In this document: piece after piece, positions 40,044 to 48,813 of the stretch
How positions within the stretch are numbered: position 1 is the first letter of the stretch
How the letters are laid out: every line of letters starts with the position of its first letter
Assembly: GCF_040706535.1 (NCBI RefSeq)
Contig: NZ_JAPDRJ010000001.1
Location: 868,001 to 932,000, forward strand
DNA length: 64,000 nucleotides
Source of the DNA: Lentisalinibacter orientalis
GTDB taxonomy: Bacteria > Pseudomonadota > Gammaproteobacteria > Steroidobacterales > Woeseiaceae
Direction: 5' to 3'
The notes under the pieces: model-generated
The model's input: only the letters and a program-made list of their open reading frames with translations
Told to the model about the DNA's origin: nothing
Database searches by the model: none
Translations under genes and position numbers: made by a program

Positions 40044-41875
40044 CCGCCCGGCTCCCGCAGTTCCTGCAGCGAGGCGACCAGCGTGCCGGGCCCGCCGTGC
40101 ACGCCGATGGCGGTGCCGAGCTCGGTGACCCAGGACTGCTCCACCCGGTCGAGCCGGGCCGCCAGCCGGCGGCGCAGCTCCTCGGCTTCCTCGCCGCACT
40201 GGGCGTGGGCGACGGCCAGGCGGTAGCGCCGGCCGGGTGCCACGCGTCTGGCCACGTAGCGGACGAACTTCGGCAGTCGGTTCGCGCGGCCGAAGATCAC
40301 GCCGCCCGAGGTCACCTGGCCGTCGGGAGTCGTGCGCAGCACGGGGTTGAGGTTCAGCCACTCGGCGACGATCTTGCGCGAGCGGGGCACGCGGCCGCCG
40401 CGCACCGCGTAACGGAGATCTTTCACCAGGCCGAAGCTCCAGGTGTGGGCGACGGCCCATTCCGTCTCCGCCACCACCGCCGCCGCGTCCATGCCGGCAC
40501 GCGCGCACTCGGCGGCATGCATGGCGACGAGGCCCTGGCCGAGGGAGACGTTCAGGCTGTCGATGACGTGGATGCGCCCGTCGGCTCGCACGCGCTCGGC
40601 GGCCGACCGCGCCGCCTCCAGGGTACCGCTCACCTTGCCCGTGAGGCTCACCGAGACCACGTCCGGGAAATGGCTGGCGAGGAACTGGTACTGCCGGCGG
40701 AAGTCGCCGGGCGCCGGCTGCGAGGTGGTGGGGTGCACCGGGTTCGTCTTCAGCTCCTCGAAGAACTCGTCCGGCGTGATCCCGACCTTGTCCAGGTAGC
40801 CCTGGTTGCCGAAGCTGATCCGCATGGGCACCACGTGGATGTCGAGGCGTTCCATCTCCTCCTCGGGGATGTCGGCCGCGCTGTCGGTAATCACCGCCAC
40901 CTTCACGCCCGCGCCGTGGGTGGCGTGCTGCTGGCGGTGCATGTCGTCGGCCTTCTCGCCGGAGACGGCGCCGTGACCGGCGGCGACGCGGAATACCTCC
41001 TCCGGCTCGTTCACGTGGATATGGATCTTGGCCTTGCGGCGGGTACCGGCCAGCACCAGGCTCGCGCCCAGCGCCGACAGCTGCTCCCTGAGCTTGCGCC
41101 GGTCGATCTCCTCGCCGGTCACCATGCACTCGGTGCAGTAGCGGTAGTCGAGGTCGCTGTCTTCCCCGGCGGTGGCGCTGAATTCCTCGACGACGGAGAT
41201 GAAGTCCGCCTCGTCCAGGTCCACGATCTTGCCGTCGCGCACGTAGTCCAGCATGCCCGCCACCATCTCCACGAAACCCTGGGCGCCCGCGTCGACGACG
41301 CCGGCCTTGCGCAGCGCCTCCAGCTGGTAGGTGGTCTCCGCCAGCGCCTTGCGGGCGGCTTCCAGGCCGCTGCCGAGCAGGCTCGGGAAATCGATCTTCG
41401 GCATGTGGCCGAGCTGCTCGCGCAGTCGCGAGGCGAACGCGGCGACGACGGACAGGATGGTGCCCTCACGGGGCTCGGACAGCGCGTCCCGGGCGTACTC
41501 CGAGCCCACCGTGACGGCCCGCGCGAAGGTCTCCGGCGTGATGCGGGGCACCTCGACGGCCGCGTCGCTCACGCCCTGGAAGAATTGCGCGAGTATCGCC
41601 CCGGAGTTGCCCCGGGCGCCGTCCAGCATGGCGTCGGCGACGCGGATGAGCACCCGGTCGGCCGGCAGCTCCTCGGCGCCCTGCAGCGCGCCGCGCACGG
41701 CGGACAGCGTCAGGGCGAGGTTGGTGCCGGTATCGCCGTCCGCCACCGGGAATACGTTGATGCGGTTCAGGAGGTCCTGGTTCTCCAGCACCCGGTGCAC
41801 CCCGGCGCTGAGCGCGAGGCTGAGGTGCCTGCCGTCGAGATACTCCACCGCCGCCGCGTCGCCCGCTCCGTTCAC
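40040..41875 (-). CDS. DAK2-DegV fusion, single-chain fatty-acid-kinase-like protein
   Basis: 611 aa. Residues about 15-205 form a DAK2/DhaL kinase domain with Mg-nucleotide site NVFPVADGDTGTN (Asp46, Asp48, Asn52). About 215-305 matches the middle domain of FakA (DYRYCTECMVTGEE, KIHIHVNEPEEV, KADDMHRQQ). About 313-611 is a DegV/FakB fatty-acid-binding domain (VAVITDSAADIP, PVHPTTSQPAPGDF, SGTLEAA). In Firmicutes, FakA and FakB are separate proteins that phosphorylate exogenous fatty acids; here kinase and lipid carrier are one chain, with DegV replacing FakA's C-terminal domain. Substrate is inferred. Confidence 0.88.
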   Translation of the reverse strand: MNGAGDAAAVEYLDGRHLSLALSAGVHRVLENQDLLNRINVFPVADGDTGTNLALTLSAVRGALQGAEELPADRVLIRVADAMLDGARGNSGAILAQFFQGVSDAAVEVPRITPETFARAVTVGSEYARDALSEPREGTILSVVAAFASRLREQLGHMPKIDFPSLLGSGLEAARKALAETTYQLEALRKAGVVDAGAQGFVEMVAGMLDYVRDGKIVDLDEADFISVVEEFSATAGEDSDLDYRYCTECMVTGEEIDRRKLREQLSALGASLVLAGTRRKAKIHIHVNEPEEVFRVAAGHGAVSGEKADDMHRQQHATHGAGVKVAVITDSAADIPEEEMERLDIHVVPMRISFGNQGYLDKVGITPDEFFEELKTNPVHPTTSQPAPGDFRRQYQFLASHFPDVVSVSLTGKVSGTLEAARSAAERVRADGRIHVIDSLNVSLGQGLVAMHAAECARAGMDAAAVVAETEWAVAHTWSFGLVKDLRYAVRGGRVPRSRKIVAEWLNLNPVLRTTPDGQVTSGGVIFGRANRLPKFVRYVARRVAPGRRYRLAVAHAQCGEEAEELRRRLAARLDRVEQSWVTELGTAIGVHGGPGTLVASLQELREPGG

Positions 41876-41885
41876 GCCGTCCTCC

Positions 41886-42665
41886 CTAGTCGCGGGGCAG
41901 CAGGAAGCGGCGGCCGTCGTGTTCCAGCACGACGCCGTTGCGGACGATGGAGGCCACCCGCGGTCCTTCGGTGAGGTCGTCGCCCTCCCGGTACTTCGTC
42001 GTGTTGACGTAGACGAAGCGGCCCCGGGGCTGCTCGCTCCAGACGTGGATGTCCAGATGCAGGTCGGGCAGGCCCGTATCGCCTCGCACCCTGAGCTCGT
42101 CCAGGGTGGGCAGGGTCAGCGCCTGTTCTTCGCCGCTCGCCGCGGCTCCCGTGCGTGACCCCGCTGCGGGTGCCTGCGGCTGCTGCGCGGCGTCCCGGTC
42201 GGGCGACCCGGATTCGGCGCGGACGGCATCGGCGGCCTCGGCGTCATCGGCGGCGTCCGCCGCTGGCATGACGGCTGCCGGCGTTGCCGCCGCGGCCCGC
42301 GCCGGCTCTTCGTCGGGGGAGCCGTAGCCGCTATCCGGTGGCGTCGTGCTCAGCCTCTCGGTCCGCGTCCGGTCGACCAGAGCGGCGAGTTCCGGTGCCA
42401 CTCTCTCCGGCACGGTGGCGGTCCGGGTCTCCGCGGGAGCGGCGGCCGGCGGGTCCGTGGACGCGTCGGCGGTCGGCTCCGCCCCCGGCCGCAGCAACAC
42501 GGCCAGGAGGACGACCACGTTCACGGCGAGCAGCCCCAGCAGCCACCAGATCCAGGCGGGTGCGCCGGGGGCCTCGCGCGCCACCGGCACGTCGGCCACG
42601 CCGAGTCCGCGCTGGCCCTGGCGCTCGTTCTCGGATTTCTTCAGTGCGTCGAGTATGAAGGACAT
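41886..42665 (-). CDS. gspB: GspB-type general secretion pathway protein
   Basis: 259 aa. N terminus SFILDALKKSENERQ is the hallmark of GspB/ExeB, followed by one transmembrane helix (about 37-60). A long Ala/Asp/Pro-rich periplasmic linker leads to a C-terminal GspB domain (DLHLDIHVWSEQPRGRFVYV ... GDDLTEGPRVASIVRNGVVLEHDGRRFLL). With the GspA-like ATPase it helps the type II secretin insert through peptidoglycan. It is 16 nt downstream of that gene; other gsp genes are not in the window. Confidence 0.92.
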   Translation of the reverse strand: MSFILDALKKSENERQGQRGLGVADVPVAREAPGAPAWIWWLLGLLAVNVVVLLAVLLRPGAEPTADASTDPPAAAPAETRTATVPERVAPELAALVDRTRTERLSTTPPDSGYGSPDEEPARAAAATPAAVMPAADAADDAEAADAVRAESGSPDRDAAQQPQAPAAGSRTGAAASGEEQALTLPTLDELRVRGDTGLPDLHLDIHVWSEQPRGRFVYVNTTKYREGDDLTEGPRVASIVRNGVVLEHDGRRFLLPRD

Positions 42666-42681
42666 GGCATCCGCCGCTGCG

Positions 42682-44430
42682 TCATCCGCTGACCGTGAGG
42701 CGCGGCGTCTGTGCCAGGCCGAGGTCGGAGTTGATCAGGATCTGGGTCTGCTGGCCGGCGATGCCGTCCACCTGCAGGCGCTGGCTGCGCTGGTACTCGC
42801 GCAGTCGCTGCTCGAGGTCCCGGTCGAAGTAGTCAGAGTCCTCGTCCCCGAACGGCCGGCCCTGGATCTCGCTCAGGCTGCGCCGCAGCCAGCGCACGCC
42901 GTCGCCGCGCATGCCGTACTGATAGGCCACCACGTCGCCGAAGGGCGGCCGCCACAGCAGCACGAAGTCGCCGTACCAGTAGTTCCCGATCTCGGACAGC
43001 GGCAGTTCGTAGCGCTGTCCGCCGAGCAGGATCACGCCGGTCTCCTCGTTCAGGGCCGCCAGCACCACCCGGTGATCGGCCGCGTCCTCGTCGGTGAGCG
43101 TGAGTATGGCCGGGCGGTCGAACTGGCGCAGCGTGTTCCACGTGCCGCGCTGGAACAGGCACTGCAGTCCCTGGCGCCCGGCCTGGTCGCAGGCCGCGCC
43201 GGCCTCCGGGTCGTAGCCCGCCGTCCAGATGTCGAACAGGGTCGCGAAGGCCCGCACGCTGTCCGTCGCTTCCGGATTGTCGCGCAGGATCGCGGCCAGC
43301 GAGGGGTCGGGGTCGTTGCCGACTCCGGCCTGCCCGGGGGCATCCTGGCCGGAGTCGACCGCGCCCGTCCCGTCGTCCGGCGATGACTGCGATGCCTGCG
43401 ACGGGCGCGGCTGTGACGAGGCTTCCGCCGCGGCGATCGGCGACGGAGTCGCGCCCGCGGGTCCGGCGGCGGCACCGGGCGGCCCGATCATGCGGACCAC
43501 CGGGCGGGCCGGAGGCTGGTCGTCCGCCGGCGCCAGGTAATACCAGGCGCTGAAGGCCAGGGTGGCGAGTGCGGCGGTACCCGCGAGCGGCAGCAGCCAC
43601 CGCTGCCAGAACGGGTTCTCCCGCTGGCCCGAGATCTCCGCCGCGGCACGGCGGACCAGGGTCTTGTCCACCTGCCGGCGCTCGCGGCTGTAGGCGCCGA
43701 GCAACGAGCGGTCGCAGATCACGTTGACCAGCCGCGGGACTCCGCCGGAGAGGCGGTACACCTCGCGCTTGGCCGCAGGCGTGAACAGGTCGGTGACGGC
43801 GCCCGCCACCTTCAGGCGGTGCTCGATGTAGCGGATGGTCTCGTTCCGGTCCAGCGGCTCCAGGTGATAGCGGGCGGTGATGCGCTGGGCGAGCTGGCGC
43901 AGATCGTTGCGGGCCAGCAGCTCGCGCAGCTCCGGCTGGCCGATCAGGATGATCTGCAGCAGCTTCTGCCGGGTCGTCTCCAGGTTGGTCAGCAGCCGCA
44001 CCTGCTCGAGTACCTCCGCCGCCAGGTTCTGGGCCTCGTCCACCACCAGGATGGTGCGGCGGTCCTCGGCGTGGGCCGCCAGCAGGTGTTCGTTCAGCGC
44101 GTCCACCAGCGCGCGCAGGCTGTCCCGCTCTTCCGGCTGCGGTATGCCGAGTTCCCGGCAGATGGCCACCAGGAACTCCCGGGCGGTGAGCTGGGGATTC
44201 AGGACCACGGCCACCTCGGTGCGCTTCGGCAGCTTCTGCAGGAGGCTGCGCACGAGTGTCGTCTTGCCGGTTCCCACCTCGCCGGTGAGTTGGATGAAGC
44301 CGTCGCTCTCCGTGACGCCATAGACCAGATGAGCCAGCGCCTCCGAGTGACGCTCGCTCATGAACAGATAACGCGGATCGGGCGTTATCGTGAACGGCTT
44401 TTCCGTGAGTCCGAAGAAGCTCGTGTACAT
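42682..44430 (-). CDS. gspA: GspA/ExeA-type AAA ATPase with C-terminal peptidoglycan-binding domain
   Basis: 582 aa. Cytoplasmic AAA domain (about 1-275): opening YTSFFGLTEKPFTITPDPRYL, Walker A GEVGTGKTTL, Walker B TILVVDEAQNL. A transmembrane helix (about 283-300) is followed by a Pro/Ser/Ala linker, a peptidase C39-like segment, and a peptidoglycan-binding repeat at the end (LRVDG-like LQVDGIAGQQT). It works with GspB to open the wall for secretin assembly. Confidence 0.92.
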   Translation of the reverse strand: MYTSFFGLTEKPFTITPDPRYLFMSERHSEALAHLVYGVTESDGFIQLTGEVGTGKTTLVRSLLQKLPKRTEVAVVLNPQLTAREFLVAICRELGIPQPEERDSLRALVDALNEHLLAAHAEDRRTILVVDEAQNLAAEVLEQVRLLTNLETTRQKLLQIILIGQPELRELLARNDLRQLAQRITARYHLEPLDRNETIRYIEHRLKVAGAVTDLFTPAAKREVYRLSGGVPRLVNVICDRSLLGAYSRERRQVDKTLVRRAAAEISGQRENPFWQRWLLPLAGTAALATLAFSAWYYLAPADDQPPARPVVRMIGPPGAAAGPAGATPSPIAAAEASSQPRPSQASQSSPDDGTGAVDSGQDAPGQAGVGNDPDPSLAAILRDNPEATDSVRAFATLFDIWTAGYDPEAGAACDQAGRQGLQCLFQRGTWNTLRQFDRPAILTLTDEDAADHRVVLAALNEETGVILLGGQRYELPLSEIGNYWYGDFVLLWRPPFGDVVAYQYGMRGDGVRWLRRSLSEIQGRPFGDEDSDYFDRDLEQRLREYQRSQRLQVDGIAGQQTQILINSDLGLAQTPRLTVSG

Positions 44431-44518
44431 GGTCCTGCCATATCAGGTCCGGCCCGCCATTCTAACCCAAGCCCCGGCGTCTACATGCCACGGATGCGAT
44501 TGCCGATACGCATCCCCG

Positions 44519-45706
44519 TCAGTCCCGGTCCATGCTGCGGGCGCGGCTGAGCGCGGCGCTGCCGAAGCGCTCGCGTATGCGGTCCACGGTCTGGTCCAGC
44601 CCGCTGCCGGCGCCGTCGCTGGCGGCGTCGAACAGGTCGAGTTGTTCGGCGGCGGTCAGTTCCGCTCCGCCCACGCCGAGCAGCCGTATGCTGCGGCCCG
44701 GATACTCGTCCCGCCATGCCGCGAGGAGGTCGCGCGCCGTCTCGAACAACGACCGGGTGGCGTTGCCCGGGGGATGCAACCGGGTCTGGCGGGTATAGGT
44801 GGTGAAGTCCGCGGCGCGGATCTTCACCTGCACCGTGCCGGCGACCAGCCGCTTCGCCCGGAGGCGCGCCGCGGTGCGTTCGGCGAGCCGCAGCAGCCGG
44901 CGCTCCTGCTCCTCGACGGATTCCAGGTCCTCGTCGAAGGTCTGCTCGGCGCTGATGGACTTCTCCGGGCGGTGCACCACCACCGGCCGGTCGTCGATGC
45001 CGGCGGCCCGCTCCTGCGCCCGCCCGGTATAGCGCCCGAACACGGGCCGCAGCGTCTGCGCGGCGGCCGTGCGCAGATCGGCGATGCTGCGCACGCCGAG
45101 GGCGTGCAGCCGCGCCAGCGTCTGGCGGCCGATGCCCGGCAGGGTCTCCACCGGCAGCGGGTCCAGCGTCTCGCGCAGGGTCTCCGGCGTCACCAGCACG
45201 AGTCCGTCCGGCTTGTCGAGGTCCGAGGCAATCTTGGCCACCAGCTTGTTCGGCGCGATGCCCACCGACGCGCAAAGCTCGGTCTCGGCGCGGATGTCGT
45301 CCTTCACGGCGCGCGCGATCTCCATGGCGCTGCCGAAGAGATTCAGGCTGCCGGTGACGTCGAGGAAGGCCTCGTCCAGGGACAGGCCTTCCACCACCGG
45401 CGTGTAGCGGCGGAAGATGCCGAAGATCTGTCGGGATATCGTCTGGTAGTGCTCCATGCGTCCCTTCACGCAGATCGCGTCCGGGCAGCGCCGCAGCGCC
45501 TCCCGCGTGGGCATGGCGGAGCGGATGCCGTAGCGCCGCGCCTCGTAGCTCGCCGCGGCCACCACGCCCCGTGCGGTGCTGCCGCCGACGATGACCGGCC
45601 GGCCCCGGAGCTCGGGCCGGTCGCGCTGCTCCACCGAGGCATAGAAGGCGTCCATGTCGACGTGGAGGATCCAGCGCTGGCGCTCGCCGTAATCGTATTC
45701 GTTCAT
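44519..45706 (-). CDS. dinB: DNA polymerase IV (Y-family)
   Basis: 395 aa. Catalytic motifs ILHVDMDAFYASVE (about 13-26) and GLSLDEAFLDVTG (about 108-120), helix-hairpin-helix LPGIGRQTLARLHALG, and a little-finger domain from about 245. It performs error-prone translesion synthesis. The C terminus carries LTAAEQLDLFD, resembling the QL[SD]LF beta-clamp-binding motif, though it is not at the extreme end. Located between gspA and ispA, with 22 nt to ispA. Confidence 0.95.
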   Translation of the reverse strand: MNEYDYGERQRWILHVDMDAFYASVEQRDRPELRGRPVIVGGSTARGVVAAASYEARRYGIRSAMPTREALRRCPDAICVKGRMEHYQTISRQIFGIFRRYTPVVEGLSLDEAFLDVTGSLNLFGSAMEIARAVKDDIRAETELCASVGIAPNKLVAKIASDLDKPDGLVLVTPETLRETLDPLPVETLPGIGRQTLARLHALGVRSIADLRTAAAQTLRPVFGRYTGRAQERAAGIDDRPVVVHRPEKSISAEQTFDEDLESVEEQERRLLRLAERTAARLRAKRLVAGTVQVKIRAADFTTYTRQTRLHPPGNATRSLFETARDLLAAWRDEYPGRSIRLLGVGGAELTAAEQLDLFDAASDGAGSGLDQTVDRIRERFGSAALSRARSMDRD

Positions 45707-45728
45707 GGCCCGGAGCGGCGACGCGTCC

Positions 45729-46619
45729 TCAGCTGGCGCGGTGGATGATGAAGTCGGCCAGCCAGCGCAGGGGCTCGGCCGACTCGCCGAAGTGGTCGAG
45801 CGCCGCCGTGCCCGCTGCGTAGAGTTCGTCGCAGCGGCGCTTGGCCTCGTCGAGACCGAACAGCCCGGGCCAGGTGGCCTTGTCGTGACTGGCGTCGGCC
45901 CCCGCCGTCTTGCCGATCACCTCGGTCTCGCCCTCCACGTCCAGGATGTCGTCGCGGATCTGGAAGGCGAGGCCCAGGCACTCGGCGAAAGTGGCCAGCG
46001 CGTGGCGGGCCTCGTCGCTCGTGTCGACCGCCAGCAGGGGCGGGGTCAGGATGGAGGCGGCAATCAGCCGGCCGGTCTTCAGCCGGAACATGTGCTCGAG
46101 CGTATCCCGGTCGAGCCGCCGGCCCTCGGACTCGAGGTCGATGGCCTGGCCGCCGGTCATGCCCAGCGATCCGCAGGCCCGCGTGAACAGTTCGATCACG
46201 GCCAGCTGCGCGCTCGGGCCTGCCGGCGGCACCGGCGCCTTGGCCAGCACCTGGAAGGCCAGCGGCTGCAGCGCATCGGCGGCGAGGATGGCGGTGGCCT
46301 CGTCGAAGCGCCGGTGCACCGTGGGCTTGCCCCGGCGCAGGTCGTCGTCGTCCATGGCGGGCAGGTCGTCGTGGACCAGCGAGAATGCGTGCAGGAACTC
46401 GATGGCCATGGCCGGCGGGTCCAGGTGGCGGACGTCTATACCGAGCACCTCGCCGCTGGCATAGACGAGCAGCGGCCGGATGCGCTTGCCGCCGTTCAGT
46501 GTCGCGTAGCGCATGGCCTCGTGCAGGCGCAATGGCAGCTGGTCGGCCGCGGGCAGGGTACGGTCCATGGCGGCGTCCACCCGGGCCGTATAGCTGTCGA
46601 TGCGGTCGGCGAAAGACAT
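45729..46619 (-). CDS. ispA: Farnesyl (geranyl) diphosphate synthase
   Basis: 296 aa from ATG 46617-46619. First Asp-rich motif HDDLPAMDDDDLRRG and second motif FQIRDDILDVEG; GGKRIRPLLVYA binds the diphosphate. It condenses IPP and DMAPP into the C15 (or C10) precursor of isoprenoids such as quinones and undecaprenol. It is divergent from mvaD by about 200 nt, so the user of IPP is placed directly beside the mevalonate pathway that makes it. Confidence 0.94.
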   Translation of the reverse strand: MSFADRIDSYTARVDAAMDRTLPAADQLPLRLHEAMRYATLNGGKRIRPLLVYASGEVLGIDVRHLDPPAMAIEFLHAFSLVHDDLPAMDDDDLRRGKPTVHRRFDEATAILAADALQPLAFQVLAKAPVPPAGPSAQLAVIELFTRACGSLGMTGGQAIDLESEGRRLDRDTLEHMFRLKTGRLIAASILTPPLLAVDTSDEARHALATFAECLGLAFQIRDDILDVEGETEVIGKTAGADASHDKATWPGLFGLDEAKRRCDELYAAGTAALDHFGESAEPLRWLADFIIHRAS

Positions 46620-46821
46620 GGTTTTCGGTGGCTCCCGATTGCGTCGGTCCGGCGCGGACCGGCATGGACCGGCACTCGTCGGCAGTTCGCGTCGGCGGAA
46701 GCGTACACCGAATCCGGCGCCGAGGCATCGGCGCCCCGGGGCCGTCGCCGCGCCCGCTCGCGCTGTCGGCGGCCGGCCGGGCATGGGATAATCGCGGCAG
46801 ATTCCCTGACGGTCTTTCTCC

Positions 46822-47799
46822 ATGCGGGCCACCGCCGTAGCGCACCCCAACATCGCCCTCGTGAAATACTGGGGCAAGCAGGACAGCGGGCGCAATCTGC
46901 CCGCGGTCGGTTCCCTGTCGATCACCCTGGACGGTCTGCGCACCCGCACCCGCGTGGCCTTCGACGAGGGACTCGACGCCGACCTCGTCGTGCTCGACGG
47001 CGAGAGTGGCGGTCCGGCCGGCGCGCGGGTGGCCGCCTGCCTCGACCGGTTCCGGGAGCGCACGGGCGTCGGCCGTTTCGCCCGGGTGGAGAGCGACAGC
47101 AACTTCCCCGTCGCCGCCGGCCTGGCATCGTCCGCGTCCGGTTTCGCTGCCCTGGTGGCCGCCGCGGATGCCGCCGCCGGCACCCGGCTCGACAGGGCGG
47201 CCCTCGCGCGTCTGGCCGGCGCCGCCTCCGGCTCCGCGGCCCGCTCGCTCTATGGTGGCTTCGTCCGGCTGGATCGGCCGCGCGCCGGCGAGACGGACAT
47301 CTCGCTGACGCCGCTGGCGGGCGCGGAGGAGTGGCCCCTCGAGGTGGTGATCGCCGTGACCGATCCGGAGCCGAAGCCGGTGGGCTCCACGGCGGCGATG
47401 CTGGCGAGCGAAGCCACCTCGCCCTACTACGGCGCCTGGGTGGCCGCGCAGGAGGACGACCTGGACGAGGCCGCCGCCGCCGTCGCCGGGCGCGACTTCG
47501 AGCGCCTCGCCGCGGTCTCCGAATACAGCTGCCTGAAGATGCATGCGCTCACGCTCTCGTCGCGGCCGGGCATCCTCTACTGGAAGCCGGCCACGCTGGC
47601 CTGCCTGCACGCCGTGCGCGAGCTGCGCGAGGCCGGCCACGGCACTTTCTTCACCGTGGACGCGGGTCCGCAGGTGAAGGCGGTGTGCCTGCCGGAGGCG
47701 GCCGAAACGGTCGCGGCGGCGCTGACTGCGGTGCCCGGCGTCACCGGCCTCCTGCGAGCCGGGCTCGGCGGCGCGCCGGAGATCACGGAGTCCGGGTGA
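46822..47799 (+). CDS. mvaD: Diphosphomevalonate decarboxylase
   Basis: 325 aa GHMP enzyme: start VAHPNIALVKYWGKQD (the substrate-contacting KYWGK motif), VESDSNFPVAAGLASSASGFAAL, AASGSAARSLYGGFV, and the Asp of the C-terminal TFFTVDAGPQVKAV. It performs the ATP-dependent decarboxylation of mevalonate diphosphate to IPP. First gene of the plus-strand mevalonate operon; it overlaps the phosphomevalonate kinase gene by 4 nt. A GATAAT at 46787-46792 may be its -10. Confidence 0.95.
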   Translation: MRATAVAHPNIALVKYWGKQDSGRNLPAVGSLSITLDGLRTRTRVAFDEGLDADLVVLDGESGGPAGARVAACLDRFRERTGVGRFARVESDSNFPVAAGLASSASGFAALVAAADAAAGTRLDRAALARLAGAASGSAARSLYGGFVRLDRPRAGETDISLTPLAGAEEWPLEVVIAVTDPEPKPVGSTAAMLASEATSPYYGAWVAAQEDDLDEAAAAVAGRDFERLAAVSEYSCLKMHALTLSSRPGILYWKPATLACLHAVRELREAGHGTFFTVDAGPQVKAVCLPEAAETVAAALTAVPGVTGLLRAGLGGAPEITESG

Positions 47800-48797
47800 G
47801 CGGCGCCGAAGCACCCGGCAAGCTGGTCCTTACCGGCGAGTACGCGGTGCTCGACGGCGCGCCCGCCGTCGTGACGGCCGTCGACCGCCGCGCGCAGGTC
47901 ATCGTCGAGCCGGCGGCGGCCTGTCGGGTGCAGGCGCTCGGTCCCGGGATCGCGCCGGCGCCATTCACCCTCGCCGGCGACGGAACGCTCGACTGGCAGT
48001 CGGAGCGCGCCGCCGAAGACTACCGCCTGCTCGGCGCGGTCACGGAGACGCTGGCGCAGGACGGGCCGCTGCCCACCGACCGGCCGTTCGACCTGCGGCT
48101 CGACACCTCCGCGTTCTACAGCGGCGCCGACAAGCTCGGCCTCGGTTCCAGCGCCGCGCTGACCGTCGCGTTGACCGCGGCGCTGTGCCGGCACTTCGGC
48201 AGGACGTTCGAGGACTCTCTGGCCTACGAGGCGCACCGGCGGCTGCAGGGCGGCGAGGGCAGCGGGCTCGACATCGCCGCTTCCATCGCGGGCGGCCTGA
48301 TCCGTTTCGTCGTCGGCGATCCGCCGTCGGTGGAGCGGCTGCGCTGGCCCGACGGGCTGGAGGCGCTGTTCGTCTGGACCGGCCGTTCGGCCGCCACCAC
48401 GCCGCGGGTGCGTCGCTATCGGGCGTGGCGCCGCTCGCCCGCGGCCGTCGAGCCGGGCGGGCGCCTGGTCCGGAGTGCAGCGGAGGCGGCCGACGCCTGG
48501 CAGGCCGGCGACACGCAGGCCGTGCTGGAGGCCACCGCCGCCTGGGCCCGCGCCCTCGACGGCCTCGGCGAGGCGGCGGGACTCGACATCGGCGGCGGCG
48601 GGCACGCGGAACTCGCCCGGCTGGCTGACGGGGCCGGCGTTGTGTATAAACCGAGTGGCGCGGGCGGCGGCGACCTCGGTCTGGCACTCGCCGGCGACCG
48701 GAGGCGGCTGCAGTCTTTCCGTGCGGCAGCGGACCGCGCCGGTTTCCGACCGCTGCCACTCCGCCCGGACGACGGCGGCCTCGCCACGGTAGAATGA
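47796..48797 (+). CDS. mvaK2: Phosphomevalonate kinase (GHMP family)
   Basis: 333 aa from GTG 47796, overlapping the mvaD stop (GTGA). GHMP features: APGKLVLTGEYAVLDGAPAV, DKLGLGSSAALTVALTAAL, and C-terminal SGAGGGDLGLAL. It is assigned as phosphomevalonate kinase because mevalonate kinase is accounted for by the next gene and mvaD by the previous one; the GEYAVLDGAPA motif fits the PMK type. It converts phosphomevalonate to mevalonate diphosphate. Confidence 0.88.
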   Translation: MSGAEAPGKLVLTGEYAVLDGAPAVVTAVDRRAQVIVEPAAACRVQALGPGIAPAPFTLAGDGTLDWQSERAAEDYRLLGAVTETLAQDGPLPTDRPFDLRLDTSAFYSGADKLGLGSSAALTVALTAALCRHFGRTFEDSLAYEAHRRLQGGEGSGLDIAASIAGGLIRFVVGDPPSVERLRWPDGLEALFVWTGRSAATTPRVRRYRAWRRSPAAVEPGGRLVRSAAEAADAWQAGDTQAVLEATAAWARALDGLGEAAGLDIGGGGHAELARLADGAGVVYKPSGAGGGDLGLALAGDRRRLQSFRAAADRAGFRPLPLRPDDGGLATVE

Positions 48798-48813
48798 CCG
48801 GCCCGGACACCCC

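Noticed and set aside
45705..47795. Upstream part of the long plus-strand frame that ends with phosphomevalonate kinase
   Set aside because: The in-frame upstream region lies opposite ispA and across mvaD; it is compositionally random. The GTG at 47796, overlapping the mvaD stop, is the credible start.
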